Below are positions 34,601-45,380 of a stretch of 64,000 bases of DNA, piece by piece. Numbering within the stretch: position 1 is the first letter of the stretch; each line of letters starts with the position of its first letter. The stretch covers positions 3,596,001 to 3,660,000 of the forward strand of contig CM060734.1 of NCBI GenBank assembly GCA_030704615.1, given 5' to 3'. The stretch is from Takakia lepidozioides (lineage: Eukaryota > Streptophyta > Takakiopsida > Takakiales > Takakiaceae). Under the pieces are notes generated by a model. It did not search any database. It was not told the origin of the DNA and saw only the letters and a program-made list of their open reading frames with translations. The translations under genes and the position numbers were made by a program.

Positions 34601-35260
34601 TGGAAGCTTTGGAGACCTATGAGCAAATGATGGGGGAGCACATCATGTTTGTGTGCATTTGCAATGCTTGTGCAAGCCTGGCAGCCCTGGAGAAGGGCAA
34701 AGAGGTGCATGGGGATAACATCAAAGCTGGAATTGTACCAAATGTCAATCTGAACACTGCCCAGGCAGCTCTGGAAAAAGGGAAAGAGGTCCATGGCGAC
34801 ATCTTCAGAGTTGGAATTGTACCAAATGTCATTCTGAACAATACCCTGGTGGACATGTTTGCAAAATGTGGGTGCATCTAGGATGCAAAGGGAGTGTTCA
34901 ACACTACGGCTGAACGAGATGTGGTGTTGTGGAGTGCGAGGCTTGCAGGGTTTGCACAGCAGGGACGTGGGATGGAGGCTTTGGAGACCTATGAGCAAAT
35001 GATGGGGGAAGCACATCATGTTTGTGTGCATTTGTAATGCTTGTGCAAGCCTGGCAGCCCTGGAGAAGGGCAAAGAGGTGCATGGGGATATCATCAAAGC
35101 TGGAATTGTACCAAATGTCAATCTGAACACTGCCCTAGCAGCTCTGGAAAAGGGGAAAGAGGTGCATGGCGACATGTTCAGAGCTGGAATTGTACCCTGG
35201 AGATGTCATTCTGAACAAGACCCTGGTGGACATGTTTGCAAAATGTGGGTGCATCGAGGA
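28660..35260 (+). repeat. Satellite-like array of decayed PPR modules
   Basis: About 17 head-to-tail modules each encode pieces of L, S and P PPR motifs: [60 protein letters not shown]. From about 30.6 kb the spacing is either ~372 bp (full units) or ~250-260 bp (short units lacking the YAQQGRGMEAL segment). Within most units the [18 protein letters not shown] segment is itself duplicated. Nearly every unit from 30.6 to 34.9 kb has TAG (once TAA) where functional repeats have GAG in GCIEDAK. Different units are also out of frame with each other. The array cannot encode a long PPR protein; it looks like post-mortem amplification of a pseudogene. Confidence 0.9.
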
Positions 35261-36398
35261 TGCAAAGGGAGTGTTCAACACTATGGCTGAACGAGATGTG
35301 GTGTCGTGGAGTGCGATGCTTGCAGGGTATGCACAGCAGGGACATGGGATAGAGGCTTTGGAGACCTATGAGCAAATGATGTGCGACGGGGTGAAGCCCG
35401 ACCACATCATGTTTGTGAGTGTTTGCAGTGCGTGTGCAAGCGTGGCAGCCCTGGAAAAGGGCGAAGCGGTGCATGGCAACATCGTCAGAGCTGGAATTGT
35501 ACCAGATGTGATCCTGAACATTGCCCTGGTGGACATGTATGCCAAATGTGGGTACATGGAGGATGCAAAGGGAGTGTTCGACAATATGGCTGAACGAGAT
35601 GTGGTGTCGTGGAATGCGATGATCGCAGGATATGCACAGCATGGTTGTCATAGGGAGGTCGTGCAACTATTTGAAGGAATGCAAAAGAACGGCTTGAAGC
35701 CGAACAATATCACCTTTATATGTGTTCTCTCTACATGCAGCCACGCTGGCCTACTGAATGAAAGAAGACGCTACTTTGATTCCTTGAGTCAAGATCATGG
35801 TGTCACTCCGACAGTAAAACACTTTTGCTACATGGTGGACCTTCTTGGACGTGAGGGACAACCGGATGAGGCAGTGGACATGATTAATAAAATGCCCATA
35901 AATCCAGGTGCTGTGGTGTGGAAGGCCTTGCTTGGTGCCTGCAGAATCCATGGCAATGTGGAGATGGCTGAACGTGCGGCAACATCTATCCTCATGTGGG
36001 CTGAACAGGATGCCGCGACTTATGTGTTGCTCTCAAACATCTATGCTGCAGCTGGCAGGTGGGATGATATTGCAAAGGTGAGAAGAATGATGAAGGTCAA
36101 AGGGGCTAGAAACGAGCCAGGTCGCTGCTGCATTGAGGTTGGCAACAGGGTGCACACCTTCGTTGTAGATGACAAGTTGCATCCCAGAATTAAGGAAATC
36201 CATGCTGAGTTGAGAAGATTGGCTGGGAAGATGAAGGAGGCGATGTGCCTGACAGGCGCTTTGTATTGCATGATGTGGGGGAGGAGGAAAAAGAATTTTC
36301 TCTTTGCCACCACAGTGAGAAGCTGGCCATTGGTTTTGGCATATCCACGGGAAATGATAGTGGGGTCTACCCAGCATAGGTGGGAAGTCAGCCCATAA
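35166..36398 (+). CDS. PLS-class PPR protein tail with E/E+ and frameshifted DYW
   Basis: The only long open PPR frame (410 codons from ATG 35,166). In order: S motif ([18 protein letters not shown]), P ([15 protein letters not shown]), L ([20 protein letters not shown]), S ([18 protein letters not shown]), P ([18 protein letters not shown]), L2 ([16 protein letters not shown]), S2 ([19 protein letters not shown]), then E1/E2 ([40 protein letters not shown]) and E+ ([16 protein letters not shown]). Such proteins bind organellar RNA and direct C-to-U editing. After KMKEA the frame departs from the family; the DYW start continues at 36,245 in another frame. With few repeats and a broken DYW it is probably a pseudogene, or an E+ protein needing a partner deaminase. 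True upstream start is uncertain because the array precedes it. Confidence 0.7.
   Translation: MATCSELELYPGDVILNKTLVDMFAKCGCIEDAKGVFNTMAERDVVSWSAMLAGYAQQGHGIEALETYEQMMCDGVKPDHIMFVSVCSACASVAALEKGEAVHGNIVRAGIVPDVILNIALVDMYAKCGYMEDAKGVFDNMAERDVVSWNAMIAGYAQHGCHREVVQLFEGMQKNGLKPNNITFICVLSTCSHAGLLNERRRYFDSLSQDHGVTPTVKHFCYMVDLLGREGQPDEAVDMINKMPINPGAVVWKALLGACRIHGNVEMAERAATSILMWAEQDAATYVLLSNIYAAAGRWDDIAKVRRMMKVKGARNEPGRCCIEVGNRVHTFVVDDKLHPRIKEIHAELRRLAGKMKEAMCLTGALYCMMWGRRKKNFLFATTVRSWPLVLAYPREMIVGSTQHRWEVSP
36245..36379 (+). pseudogene. Truncated DYW deaminase remnant
   Basis: In the frame shifted relative to the PPR tail, the sequence reads [18 protein letters not shown] and [15 protein letters not shown], the start of a DYW domain including the HxE zinc/active-site motif (HSE). 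It ends at TAG 36,377. The CxxC half of the zinc site and the terminal DYW residues are missing, so it cannot deaminate. Confidence 0.8.
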
Positions 36399-36502
36399 TT
36401 GCACTTGACTGAAGGGGTGATATTGGACTGACTTTGGTGATAGTGGATGGAATCAGAGTGCTGTCCTAATTCTGGGTTTGGGTGGTATGGCTGAACGAGA
36501 TC

Positions 36503-37058
36503 TGTTCTGACCCCAGTCAATGGTGGGACAACCAAGGCAAAAAGGTAAATGCATGTATAATTACAAAGAGTGGCAGACGCAATTCAGCATAGGAATGAGT
36601 GTGATAAACTGAGTTGGGTGTTTCCTAGAACAAATGTAGGCTGTCATTGTCAGCTGCTAGCAGCAAGGCAAGGATGTATGCATGATTTGTTCAGAGGCAT
36701 GGATGGTTGAAGGAGCAGGGATAGAGTGTGGGTCCAGATTCATCCAAGAGGGCTGGATTTCAACCTCCAGATTACCTATGATTCCCTGTGGAAGGATAGT
36801 TACAACAAACCTGCATGGGAAGATGGTCAACTGGAAGCCGCAGCAGCAGCGGGACAATTGATAAAACCAGGCACTGCTAATGAAGGCACCTTCTTCAACA
36901 CATTTCACCCTATTTTCCCCTCTTATCAGAACCGGCCCTAAATTTCCATGTTGAATTCTTCAAGTTAGCTGGTTGAGTGAATCTAGTTTGGAGTGACTTT
37001 GACATGATACTGCCAATGTGACACCAGGAAAGTATCGGAAAACAGGTAACAGAGATGA
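36503..37058. repeat. ~560 bp direct repeat, unit 1
   Basis: Nearly collinear with 37,078-37,620: both contain TTGGGTGTTTCCTAGAACAA, GATAGAGTGTGGGTCCAGAT, CACCTTCTTCAACACA and GACTTTGACATGATACTGCC, with scattered substitutions and small indels. Non-coding as far as I can see; it is the immediate 3' flank of the PPR gene. Confidence 0.9.
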
Positions 37059-37077
37059 GGAGAAGCTGGGGAATGAA

Positions 37078-37620
37078 CACGTTTCTGACCCTAGTCAACG
37101 TTGGGACAATCGAGACCGAAAAGTGAATGCCTGTTAGATTACAGAGAGTAGCCGACACAATTCAGCATAGGAACTAGAGTGAGAAGCTAAGTTGGGTGTT
37201 TCCTAGAACAACTCTATGCTGTCGTTGTCATCCGCTAGCAACAAGTGCAAGGATGAATGCATGATTTGTGCATACGCATGGATAGCTGAAGGAGCAAGGA
37301 TAGAGTGTGGGTCCAGATTCATCCAAGAGGGCCGGATTTCAAGCTCCAGATTACCTATGATTCCTTATGGAAGGGAAACTTGCATGGGTACATGGTCAAC
37401 TGGAAGCCACAGCAGCAGCGGCACAATTCATAAAATCAGTCACTGCTAATCAAGGCACCTTCTTCAACACACTTCACCCTGTTTTTCCCTCTTATCAGAA
37501 TCGGCCCTAAATTTTCATGTTGAATTCTGCAAGTTAGCTAGTTGAGTGAACCTTTGATAGTTTGGAGTGACTTTGACATGATACTGCCAAAGTGACAACA
37601 CAGAAGTATCCAGAAACAGG
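37078..37620. repeat. ~545 bp direct repeat, unit 2
   Basis: Second copy of the 36,503-37,058 unit, adjacent and in the same orientation, with a deletion around AAACTTGCATGGG compared with unit 1. Confidence 0.9.
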
Positions 37621-38900
37621 TTCCAATCTTGGTCGTTACGGACTCCTGGATTTGTGCACTGTATGGGGCAGTTTTGAGGTGTCAGGTGCTTTTCTTCACG
37701 CAGTTCATTTGATTTCGTGCAATGATGGCATGGTCTGTATGTTCTGAAGTCTGAATCACATAGGCAAAGACATGATCATCCCCAGTGTGCAGGGATTGTG
37801 TTGGTTGCAATGCCGGAGTAGATCGATCGTAGCATCTGTGTTGCTATTTAGACACAGTAGAAACAATATTGTTTATGTATGAACTACAAGTCGCAGCCCC
37901 CAAGTCCTCTGCAAAGTCTTCAACTAGGGGAGATAAACAAAGCGGGATCCAGTCTGGGTACTTTTAGAAGAGGCAAGGGAGGGGAGGGTGGGTTGAAAAA
38001 GGAGGAGGGGCGAGGGGAGGCAATTCTTACAAACCCTGCCGAACCTGCATTTTTTGATTGCGCCTGATGAGCCAAGAAAAAGCCTGTACCCGATGAGGGA
38101 GCAAATCTCCTGGATGGTTGCTGCATGGGGTCTTTTCAGATGTGGATTCTCTGCCCTGCCCTTCAGCTTGAGGTCATTTTATCCATTGGGACCCATAATG
38201 TTGTAAGGTCCGAGAATCTGCAGCGCAGCTGAGAGGCCCCGAGAACGCGCGAAGAAGAGGGGCAGAACGAGAGCTCAAGGAAATGAGAGAGGGGGGAAAA
38301 AGGGGGAAGAGCGGTTCTTAGCAGGGAGTACATGGAATGGCAGCAAGCCGAGGTGGCCAGACCCTTAATTAGTCAACGGCTCTAGGAGGGGACAGGAGTT
38401 AGGGCGTCGCCTGCTTGATGTGAAGATCAAAGCAGAAGAGGATGAAGAGCTCATCGAAAAATGTGGATTCCGTGAAAGGAAGATTCTAGAGTAGTGAGGA
38501 AAACAAAACATATGAATTTAACCTATTGAAATGAAGCTTAGATCCAGGAGAGTGCAATAAGCATTGTGATATGGTTGAGAGATGAATCCTATGCTGAAAA
38601 ACAGGGAAGAGAAATTGAGAGAGACGAAGAGACCGTTGGGGGTCTCTCTGCGAGCTGCGGAGCTCCGTCCTCCGCCATTCTTTTTTCCCCCCCCCCCCTA
38701 AAAGGGGATGGAAGCCCTGAATTTTATAACAGAGGGACAAAGGCCCAAAGGTACATAGAGGAAAAAATAATCTCCAAAGTGGGTGCCATAGAGGCTGATC
38801 CAGGAAGACAATGCTTGGGAACCAAAGTCTAAGAAAAGCAGAGGACTAGCAAGAGATTGGAAATGAGCAGCAAGTGAAAAGAAGACCAGTGCAAGCAAAG
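37621..38900. other. Intergenic, no gene recognised
   Basis: Purine-rich patches (GGGAGGGGAGGG near 37,980), a short C run at about 38,690. No supported coding feature. Confidence 0.3.
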
Positions 38901-38949
38901 CACACAGACCTAGTAGCTACCACGCTTCCTCTTGTATGGATCATAATAA

Positions 38950-39960
38950 AGCTGGGTTCTAGATCTAGTTTTCGTAAGTGAATAGCGGTGCATCCAGTTC
39001 ATTTCTAATTCTTCACCATCTGTAGGAGAGTGTTTTGTGCTAATGGAGCTCCCAGCCTGGTGGGATGGCGTCAACCCATTGAACTCTAGAGGTCGACGTT
39101 CTGGTACAGATGACCGCTCCCTTGGCCCAGGTGCTATCAAATTGAGAGAGTAATTGAGCTCTCATTCTGTGACTACATATGCAAACATCTTCACCCACCA
39201 CCCGCCATGCCTTACGGGCCTCAGACAACAGGTCCGAGTGAATCTTGCACAGAACTGCTCTAGCACTGTTCGGTTTTCCATCCAAGACAAGTGCGCATCT
39301 AGCTTTCCAGATGTTCCACAAGGTGTGAGCCCTAAGAGTGGACCACACCGGATAGTCAGACCACAATTGTCCATGGGAAAAGTTTAAAAGCAGAATGGAA
39401 TTACAAGGAGAAGTCAGATTTTTCCAAGGGCTGTAAAAAGACAAGACACAGCTCCACACTTGAAAGCCAGAGGACAGGTAAGCAAACAGTGCTCAATTGT
39501 TTCCTAAGCCTGTAAATGACAAGAGCTGCAGTTGATCGTGGCATCTGAGAAGTGACTTCGAGCAGGCAGAATCGTGTTGACTAGCTTCCACAAAAATCCA
39601 CTTAACTTTGAAGCACGATCTATCCTCCAAACGTCCCCCCAAATCTTTGTCCAAGAAATTGGACAATCAGCAAGGTGGGCCCATTTGCTGGACCATTTCG
39701 TGTTCATCAGGATGGCTGGCTTGAGGAGTGAGCAGCCCAATTGGACCGTGTAAGAAAAGAAAGGGCTATGTTTCTTGTCTCTCCAAATCCATTCTCCGGG
39801 GTCTGCAAACTGAAGGAGTGAGATGGGAGCTGTAAGGAACCATTGAAGGAAAGGGTTCAAGTGCAGCCCATTGTCCAGCGAAGGGTTAACCTTTCCAGTC
39901 GCCATACAGAGAACCCTAGATAGCAAAAAGCTGACTTTCTTCCATATCACAAAGAACAGG
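38950..39960 (-). mobile_element. LINE (non-LTR retrotransposon) 3' remnant
   Basis: Minus-strand pieces 39950-39504 and 39459-39040 carry the zf-RVT region that follows RT in plant LINEs: DRASKLSGFLWKLVNTILPA, then CSSC and, after a TAG, ETIEHCLLTCPLAF, giving a CX2C..HX4C zinc site. Further on, HTLWNIWKARCALVLDG matches the common W-x-I-W-K-x-R segment near the LINE C-terminus. The N-terminal endonuclease and the RT catalytic core are not in the window. Stops and a frame change show decay. Function would have been target-primed reverse transcription. Confidence 0.75.
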
Positions 39961-40104
39961 TGAGAACAAGAAACCAGAAAGTTTAACCTGGAATTTCCAT
40001 CCTTGAAGGGAAGAGCCAGCTCTGCTCATAGCGTAAAAGCGCTGGCATCAACAGTTTGAGAACTGCACATCTCCCCTCAGGTTAACAATATCACCAACAA
40101 CCAA

Positions 40105-40605
40105 ATGGCACAAGTGAGTCCGCCCCCCCAGTCACTGGATCCATCTCAGTCAACTCCCTCAGGTTCTCCTCTCTCCGTCCCTTGCATTCTTTTCCAAGTT
40201 CTTTCCTCTGATCGCAGATGTTGGCTTTTCTGTCTCAAGAAGCCAGCAACAACCAGGAAATCAGCCCGGCAGACTCTCCCTTCTGTCCATCTATCCTCTG
40301 CTCTTACTATAGGTCTTAGTATAAATCACGTTAGACCCCCTCAATCCCACCCTCTGGTTGCCTCCCTCCTTGAAGCTGACCTATACCCAAACCAAGCTGA
40401 ATTAATCTCTCTCTCAGTGGACCTTATTTCCAAGGACCAGTTCTCTCATCAGACCCCATACGCCAGCCACAGCAACAAAGACCACCTTCGTGGTCAGTTC
40501 GTGGAAATCAAGAGGAATCGCCGTAAACCCCCCTCCAGATTCATCTGGGTGAAATCTCTTCACCCCAAAGATCGTAGAGTCATATTCTTTTTTGTCAGTG
40601 GATGA
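40105..40605 (+). CDS. Hypothetical ORF, 166 codons
   Basis: Opens with ATG at 40,105 and stays open to TGA at 40,603. Ser/Pro-rich N-terminus (PPPQSLDPSQSTPSGSP), no domain recognised, basic C-terminus. It lies beside the LINE remnant on the opposite strand and is most likely chance or antisense-derived; I list it because it is the only ATG-started frame of this length in the area. Confidence 0.2.
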   Translation: MAQVSPPPQSLDPSQSTPSGSPLSVPCILFQVLSSDRRCWLFCLKKPATTRKSARQTLPSVHLSSALTIGLSINHVRPPQSHPLVASLLEADLYPNQAELISLSVDLISKDQFSHQTPYASHSNKDHLRGQFVEIKRNRRKPPSRFIWVKSLHPKDRRVIFFFVSG

Positions 40606-40689
40606 AATCGCCCCAGCAGATGAATTATCACGCTTGCAGATGAAAAATTGTATTTTTGGATGAAAATTGGTCAGTGACGGATGAAAAAA

Positions 40690-41000
40690 AATCGATTGCA
40701 TGTGGACATTTTTGGGTCATTTGGGGGATTGTTTGAGGGATTATTTGGGGTCATTTGAGGCTGATATTTGGCAAGCCTCTTGAGCCTTTTGAGGGCTGTT
40801 TGGAGGATTGTTTTGCGTCCTTGAAGACCAATATTTGGCAAGCTTATGAAGCATTAAGCGAGCTGTTTGGAGGACTGTTTGACGTCCTTGGAGGCCAATA
40901 TTTGACACACTCTTGGGGCCTCTGGTGGACTATTTGGAGTCCAAGTTTGCGGACCTCCTGAGCCTCGGGGGGACTATTTGAGGGTATGTTGAGGGCACAT
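40690..41000. repeat. Imperfect ~78 bp tandem repeat
   Basis: Three to four diverged units share the pattern GGCTGTTTGGAGGATTGTTT, GCGTCCTTGAAGACCAATAT and TTGGCAAGC. G/T-rich, non-coding, immediately left of element Y. Confidence 0.6.
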
Positions 41001-41079
41001 TTTAGAAGTTCGTGGGAACAAGTTGAGGGCTCTTGGAGAGTTATTTGAAAGGTCCTTTACGGATAGTTTTATCTATTGC

Positions 41080-42029
41080 TCAAGCAAGAGTGTGTGTGGA
41101 GATAAGATGAGTAATGGGATGAAAGCATGCTGGGGTTAGCAATTGCTTTAGCTTTCCTTCCCTACAGTCTTCTACCATCTCTGTAGACCAAAGTTTTTCC
41201 ATAAGTGGAGCAGAGCTAGTTTGGACAGGGACTTGGCCATCTTGTAGGTTTATTGGAGCTGCAAGGAGGTCAATTGATTTAAGGTGTGGGAGGTGTCGTT
41301 GTTTGAGTTTTTTGTGTTTGGCTCCTCCTCCCATACATGCATGTTTGGGCTTTATGATTTCATACATCAGTTTGATAGTTGATATGCTTTGGAGCAGATG
41401 CGCAATCCACAACTGTTTATGTCATTTATGACGTGGAAGGGGCTATTCCAGCACCTTACGGGGCCGCCCCTTGATGATTACCATGAGATTAGGCGGGGAT
41501 ATGATGTGCAGATTGAGGATTGACGAGAGTATTGGTTACCTGACTACGTCTCCATCACTAGAGGCATAGTGGTAGCGGCTGTAGTAGCTAAATGAGCAGC
41601 TTCTGCAAGCAATAGTGGAACAAATGGTTCAGGAGCTGAGACGTCCATCCTAGTTCAAGCCGCACCACCAACAACCGTGCCTGCTTTTAACCCAATTGTG
41701 GAGTTCTTCGAGGAATTGAGAATGAATTACCAAGGGATAAGGACAGAGAAGTTGTGGAGCTTGCAAGAGTTCCAGCACAAGCCTACTGAAACTTTGAGGG
41801 AGACTTACATTTATACATGAGGCGCTTGATAAGTGTAACCCATGGGTTACAGAAGCTCAGGCAGTCAAATTCTGGTATGGGATACTGGATAAGGAGCTTA
41901 GGAGAAGGGTGCGGGATGTAACTCTCTTTCAGCCCAACCCACCTTAGTAAATATGTTTTTTCTAGCAGAGCAGATAGAACTCAATATGGTGGAGGAGCAG
42001 GTGGTCATGGTGTGGTTTGGTAAGAGACA
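41080..42029 (+). mobile_element. Element Y, left part (leader and gag)
   Basis: Leader sequence (41,080-41,380) resembles X at 45,540-45,790 (GCATGCTGGGGTTAG, ATTGCTTTAGCTT). It joins directly to mid-gag at GCGCAATCCACAACTGTTTA, so the gag start is deleted. The gag piece encodes recognisable X-like protein (FNPIVEFFEELR, FFLAEQIELNMVEEQVVMV) with several stops and frame changes. It is interrupted at 42,029 by insertion of X and continues at 54,358. Confidence 0.85.
42026..42029. other. Left target-site duplication of X (GACA, or AGACA)
   Basis: GACA precedes the left terminus TGTCAAG and GACA follows the right terminus at 54,354-54,357. Removing X and one copy restores a gag sequence (AAGAGACACAATGGAGTGG) that aligns with X gag (AAGGAGACACCACGGGGTAG). 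Confidence 0.75.
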
Positions 42030-42356
42030 TGTCAAGTTATTTTACCACTAGTGTGAAACTAGCTAGGAAATAGCTATCTTTTACATATTGACATTTGGGA
42101 TTGGCCCAAGTGTCAATCCAGGGGTCAAGGCAGATTTAGGCCCTAGAGTGGTTATCTTCACGGCAAGCGCGGGAGGCTCATCTTTCTCGAGTTGAGCCTC
42201 ACCGCGCCTAGCTATGGCGCCGTAGTGTGGATTCCCCATGGCGTGGGATGCACTTGGCTTGACTTGTATTTGAGTGATGAGGTTATATATGCATGAGTTT
42301 ATGCTTCAGCTTTGTGAGCTCGCATGAGCTTGTGCTTGTATTCTTCTTCTTTATCA
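42030..42356 (+). repeat. Element X left terminal repeat (module B, copy 1)
   Basis: 327 bp, TGTCAAG...TTTATCA. It differs from the right copy (53,838-54,164) at two positions (A for G in CCCTAGAGTGG and in GTGGGATGC). The same module opens element Z at 14,214. It is followed by ACTCGAGAAAG in both X and Z. Confidence 0.9.
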
Positions 42357-42899
42357 CTCGAGAAAGATCAGCTCGTATCTGTGAGTGCCAGATACGAGTT
42401 AGTTGTAGCACTTGTGGTTTTTGCTTGAGAATGAGAGAAACCAAGTTGTTATGCAAGGAGCACCGTGGAGCTCTTAGTTGTTAGAAGCGGAGGCGATGTG
42501 GGTTACGAGGTGGTAGACCTTGGCATTCGATCTTCAGCTTCAGAGATGAAAGCACCATGCTGCAGGTAATTCCAGAGCACCTTGATGGTTCCAGATTGTG
42601 TACATGCATGAGCAAGCACGATTGGGAAGAGGACCAGTCAAGAGCAGGTTATAGTGGCTTTGGTGGCAAAGCTGAGAACTGGACTTGGGAATGCGAGCTG
42701 TCATTGTGTGAAGGATTGCAAGACCAAGCGAAAGGGCTGATTTGGCTTGGGGCAAATCAGTGCACTTTGTGGAGTATGGTGAGATTGGGTTTCAATCTCG
42801 AGCTTCAGCATTGAGAGGGCTCTTGTCATGGCAAGAGCAGGGCTGGAACAGGAGCTAAGAGGTGCGGCAAGGCCATGGAATGTGCACCCAGGGTTTCAG

Positions 42900-43620
42900 A
42901 GCTTGGAAGAAGAGCTCTTGCACCACAAGAGAAGTGTCTTGTGGCTGGAAATGTAAGCCTTAGGGTTTCAGGAGCTTGGCAAAGGCTATGGAGTGCTTAG
43001 TCTTGTCTTAGAGAGCATCAAGGAGCCAAGGAGCCAAGATAGGGGGCTGATATCTCTTGTGTGAAGAGGTTGCATGTGTGGAGCATGTATTCAACTCATT
43101 GAAGCTTCCATCTTCAAGCTTGGAGGGCAAGCAAGGAAGTGGGAAGGGCTAACTTCCCTTATGTGAGGGCAATGCATGTGTGGAGCATGCTATCAGCCTG
43201 GTGAAGGCTTGCACTTTTAGGTGTGGGAGTGCAAAGAATGAAGGAAGGGGCTGGTTTCCCTGTAGGGCATGTAGAGCATGCTTTCAGCCTGCTGAAGCTT
43301 GTATTTTTCAGGTTTGTGGGTGCAAGAAATGAAGCAAAGGAGCTGATTCTCTTATGGTGAGAGTGGGGCATGTGTGGAGCATGCCTTCAGCCCATTGAGG
43401 CTCTTGTTTTCAAGCCTTAGAGAGCTAGAACGGAAGGTCTAGGGCTGGTTTCCACTTGGAGTGAAAGAACAGCACTTGTAGGGCCTATGTGAGTTGGGGT
43501 TTCAACTTCAAGCTTGAAGGGAGCGCAACTCTTGAAGCAACAGGTGTAGAGGGCTGGAATAGGCTCTAAGACAGATGCTATGGCCAATGAGGGGAGTGCT
43601 TGAATGAGTGCTCACAAGGG
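42900..43620. repeat. Diverged repeats in X leader (GTGGAGCATG units)
   Basis: Irregular units share GGGCTGGTTTCCCT, GCATGTGTGGAGCATGC and CAGCCTGNTGAAGCTTG, spaced about 90-130 bp. Non-coding in appearance; part of the long 5' leader of X. Confidence 0.6.
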
Positions 43621-43889
43621 CTGGGAACCAGCAGGGCTTGGTTGTTTGCCATTGAGTTTAGTGGCGTGTTTGGGGAGGCTAAGTGAGAAAGAAGGCTTGG
43701 TTTGTGGCAACCACCTCATGGCTTAGGGCTACTATGGTGGTGTGTGGGAGCCGAAAGAGCAAGGATACCTTGCTGATTTCCTCATAGCCACCATAGCTCG
43801 GTGGAAAGAAGCCTAGAGTCCAAGAGACACAAACCCTAGCTTGGCGTGGCTAAACCCCTTGGAGAAATGGCTAAACTGCCAGAGCGGCC

Positions 43890-45380
43890 ATGTGTGGGGC
43901 TGTGACAGGCTGTGGCAAGCTGTGACGGGCTGTGGCAAGCTGTGACAGGCTGTGATGGGCTGTGTCAGGCTGTGACGGGCTGTGCCCAGTGGCCTTTGGG
44001 GCTGTGACGGGCTGTGCCCTGAGGCCTGTGGGGCTGTGACGGGCTGTGACAGGCTGTGCCCAGTGGCCTGTGGGGCTGTGACGGGCTGTGACAGGCTGTG
44101 ATAGGCTGTGATGGGCTGTGACAGGCTGTGCCCTGTGCCCTGTGGGGCTGTGACGGGCTGTGTCAGGCTGTGACAGGCTGTGCCCAGTGGCCTTTGGGGC
44201 TGTGACGGGCTGTGCGAGGCTGTGACAGGCTGTGCCCAGTGGCCTTTGGGGCTGTGACGGGCTGTGACAGGCCGTGCCTGAGGCCTTTGGGGCTGTGACG
44301 GGCTGTGAGGGGCTGTGACAGGCTGTGCCCTGTGCCCTGTGGGGCTGTGACGGGCTGTGTCAGGCTGTGGCGAGCTGTGACGGGCTGTGACGGGCTGTGA
44401 CAGGCTGTGCCCAGTGGCCTGTGGGGCTGTGACGGGCTGTGACAGGCTGTGGCAAGCTGTGACCGGCTGTGATGGGCTGTGATGGGCTGTGACAGGGTGT
44501 GCCCTGTGCCCTGTGGGGCTGTGACGGGCTGTGTCAGGCTGTGACAGGCTGTGTCCAGTGGCCTTTGGGGCTGTGACGGGCTGTGCGGGGCTGTGACAGG
44601 CTGTGCCCTGAGGCCTATGGGGCTGTGACGGGCTGTGACAGGCTGTGGCGAGCTGTGACAGGCTGTGCCCATGGCCTTTGGGGCTGTGACGGGCTGTGAG
44701 GGGCTGTGACAGGCCGTGCCTGAGGCCTTTGAGGCTGTGACGGGCTGTGAGGGGCTGTGACAGGCCGTGCCCATGGCCTTTGGGGCTGTGACGGGCTGTG
44801 AGGGGCTGTGACAGGCCGTGCCCATGGCCTTTGGGGCTGTGACGGGCTGTGAGGGGCTGTGACAGGCCGTGCCTGAGGCCTTTGAGGCTGTGAGGGGCTG
44901 TGAGGGGCTGTGACAGGCCGTGCCCTAGGCCTTTGAGGCTGTGAGGGGCTGTGATGGGCTGTGGCAAGCTGTGACAGGCTGTGATGGGCTGTGATGGGCT
45001 GTGACAGGCTGTGCCCTGTGCCCTGTGAGGCTGTGAGGGGCTGTGACAGGCCGTGCCCATGGCCTTTGGGGCTGTGATGGGCTGTGAGGGGCTGTGACAG
45101 GCCGTGCCCATGGCCTTTGGGGCTGTGAGGGGCTGTGAGGGGCTGTGACAGGCCGTGCCTGAGGCCTTTGGGGCTGTGACGGGCTGTGAGGGGCTGTGAC
45201 AGGCCGTGCCTGAGGCCTTTGAGGCTGTGAGGGGCTGTGAGGGGCTGTGACAGGCCGTGCCTGAGGCCTTTGAGGCTGTGACAGGCTGTGAGGGGCTGCG
45301 ACAGGCTGTGCCCAGTGGCCTGTGGGACTGTGACGGCTGTGACCAGTGAGCTGTGTGGGCCTGTGCTGGTCTGTGGTGGC
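43890..45380. repeat. ~1.5 kb TGTGAC minisatellite in the X leader, locus 3
   Basis: Over 100 units of the 10-mer GGGCTGTGAC / AGGCTGTGAC / GGGCTGTGAG are arranged in higher-order blocks. In the 44.6-45.3 kb part a 51 bp block recurs (CCCATGGCCTTTG, three 10-mers, AGGCCGTG). As 51 is divisible by three and the unit has no stop on the minus strand, all minus-strand frames remain open for long distances. Related short arrays lie at 895-1012 and 8,345-8,480. Confidence 0.92.

Noticed and set aside
34012-35175. 387-codon minus-strand open frame
   Set aside because: It is the antisense of the PPR array; the same kind of frame appears in every repeat and carries no known domain.
28660-35260. CRISPR array
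   Set aside because: Regular repeats, but units are 250-375 bp, coding-derived and plant-type; no short palindromic repeats with spacers.
42356-42420. Primer binding site of element X
   Set aside because: No TGG-initial 12-18 nt tRNA-complementary stretch directly after the left B module could be recognised; given the unusual termini its priming site may lie elsewhere.
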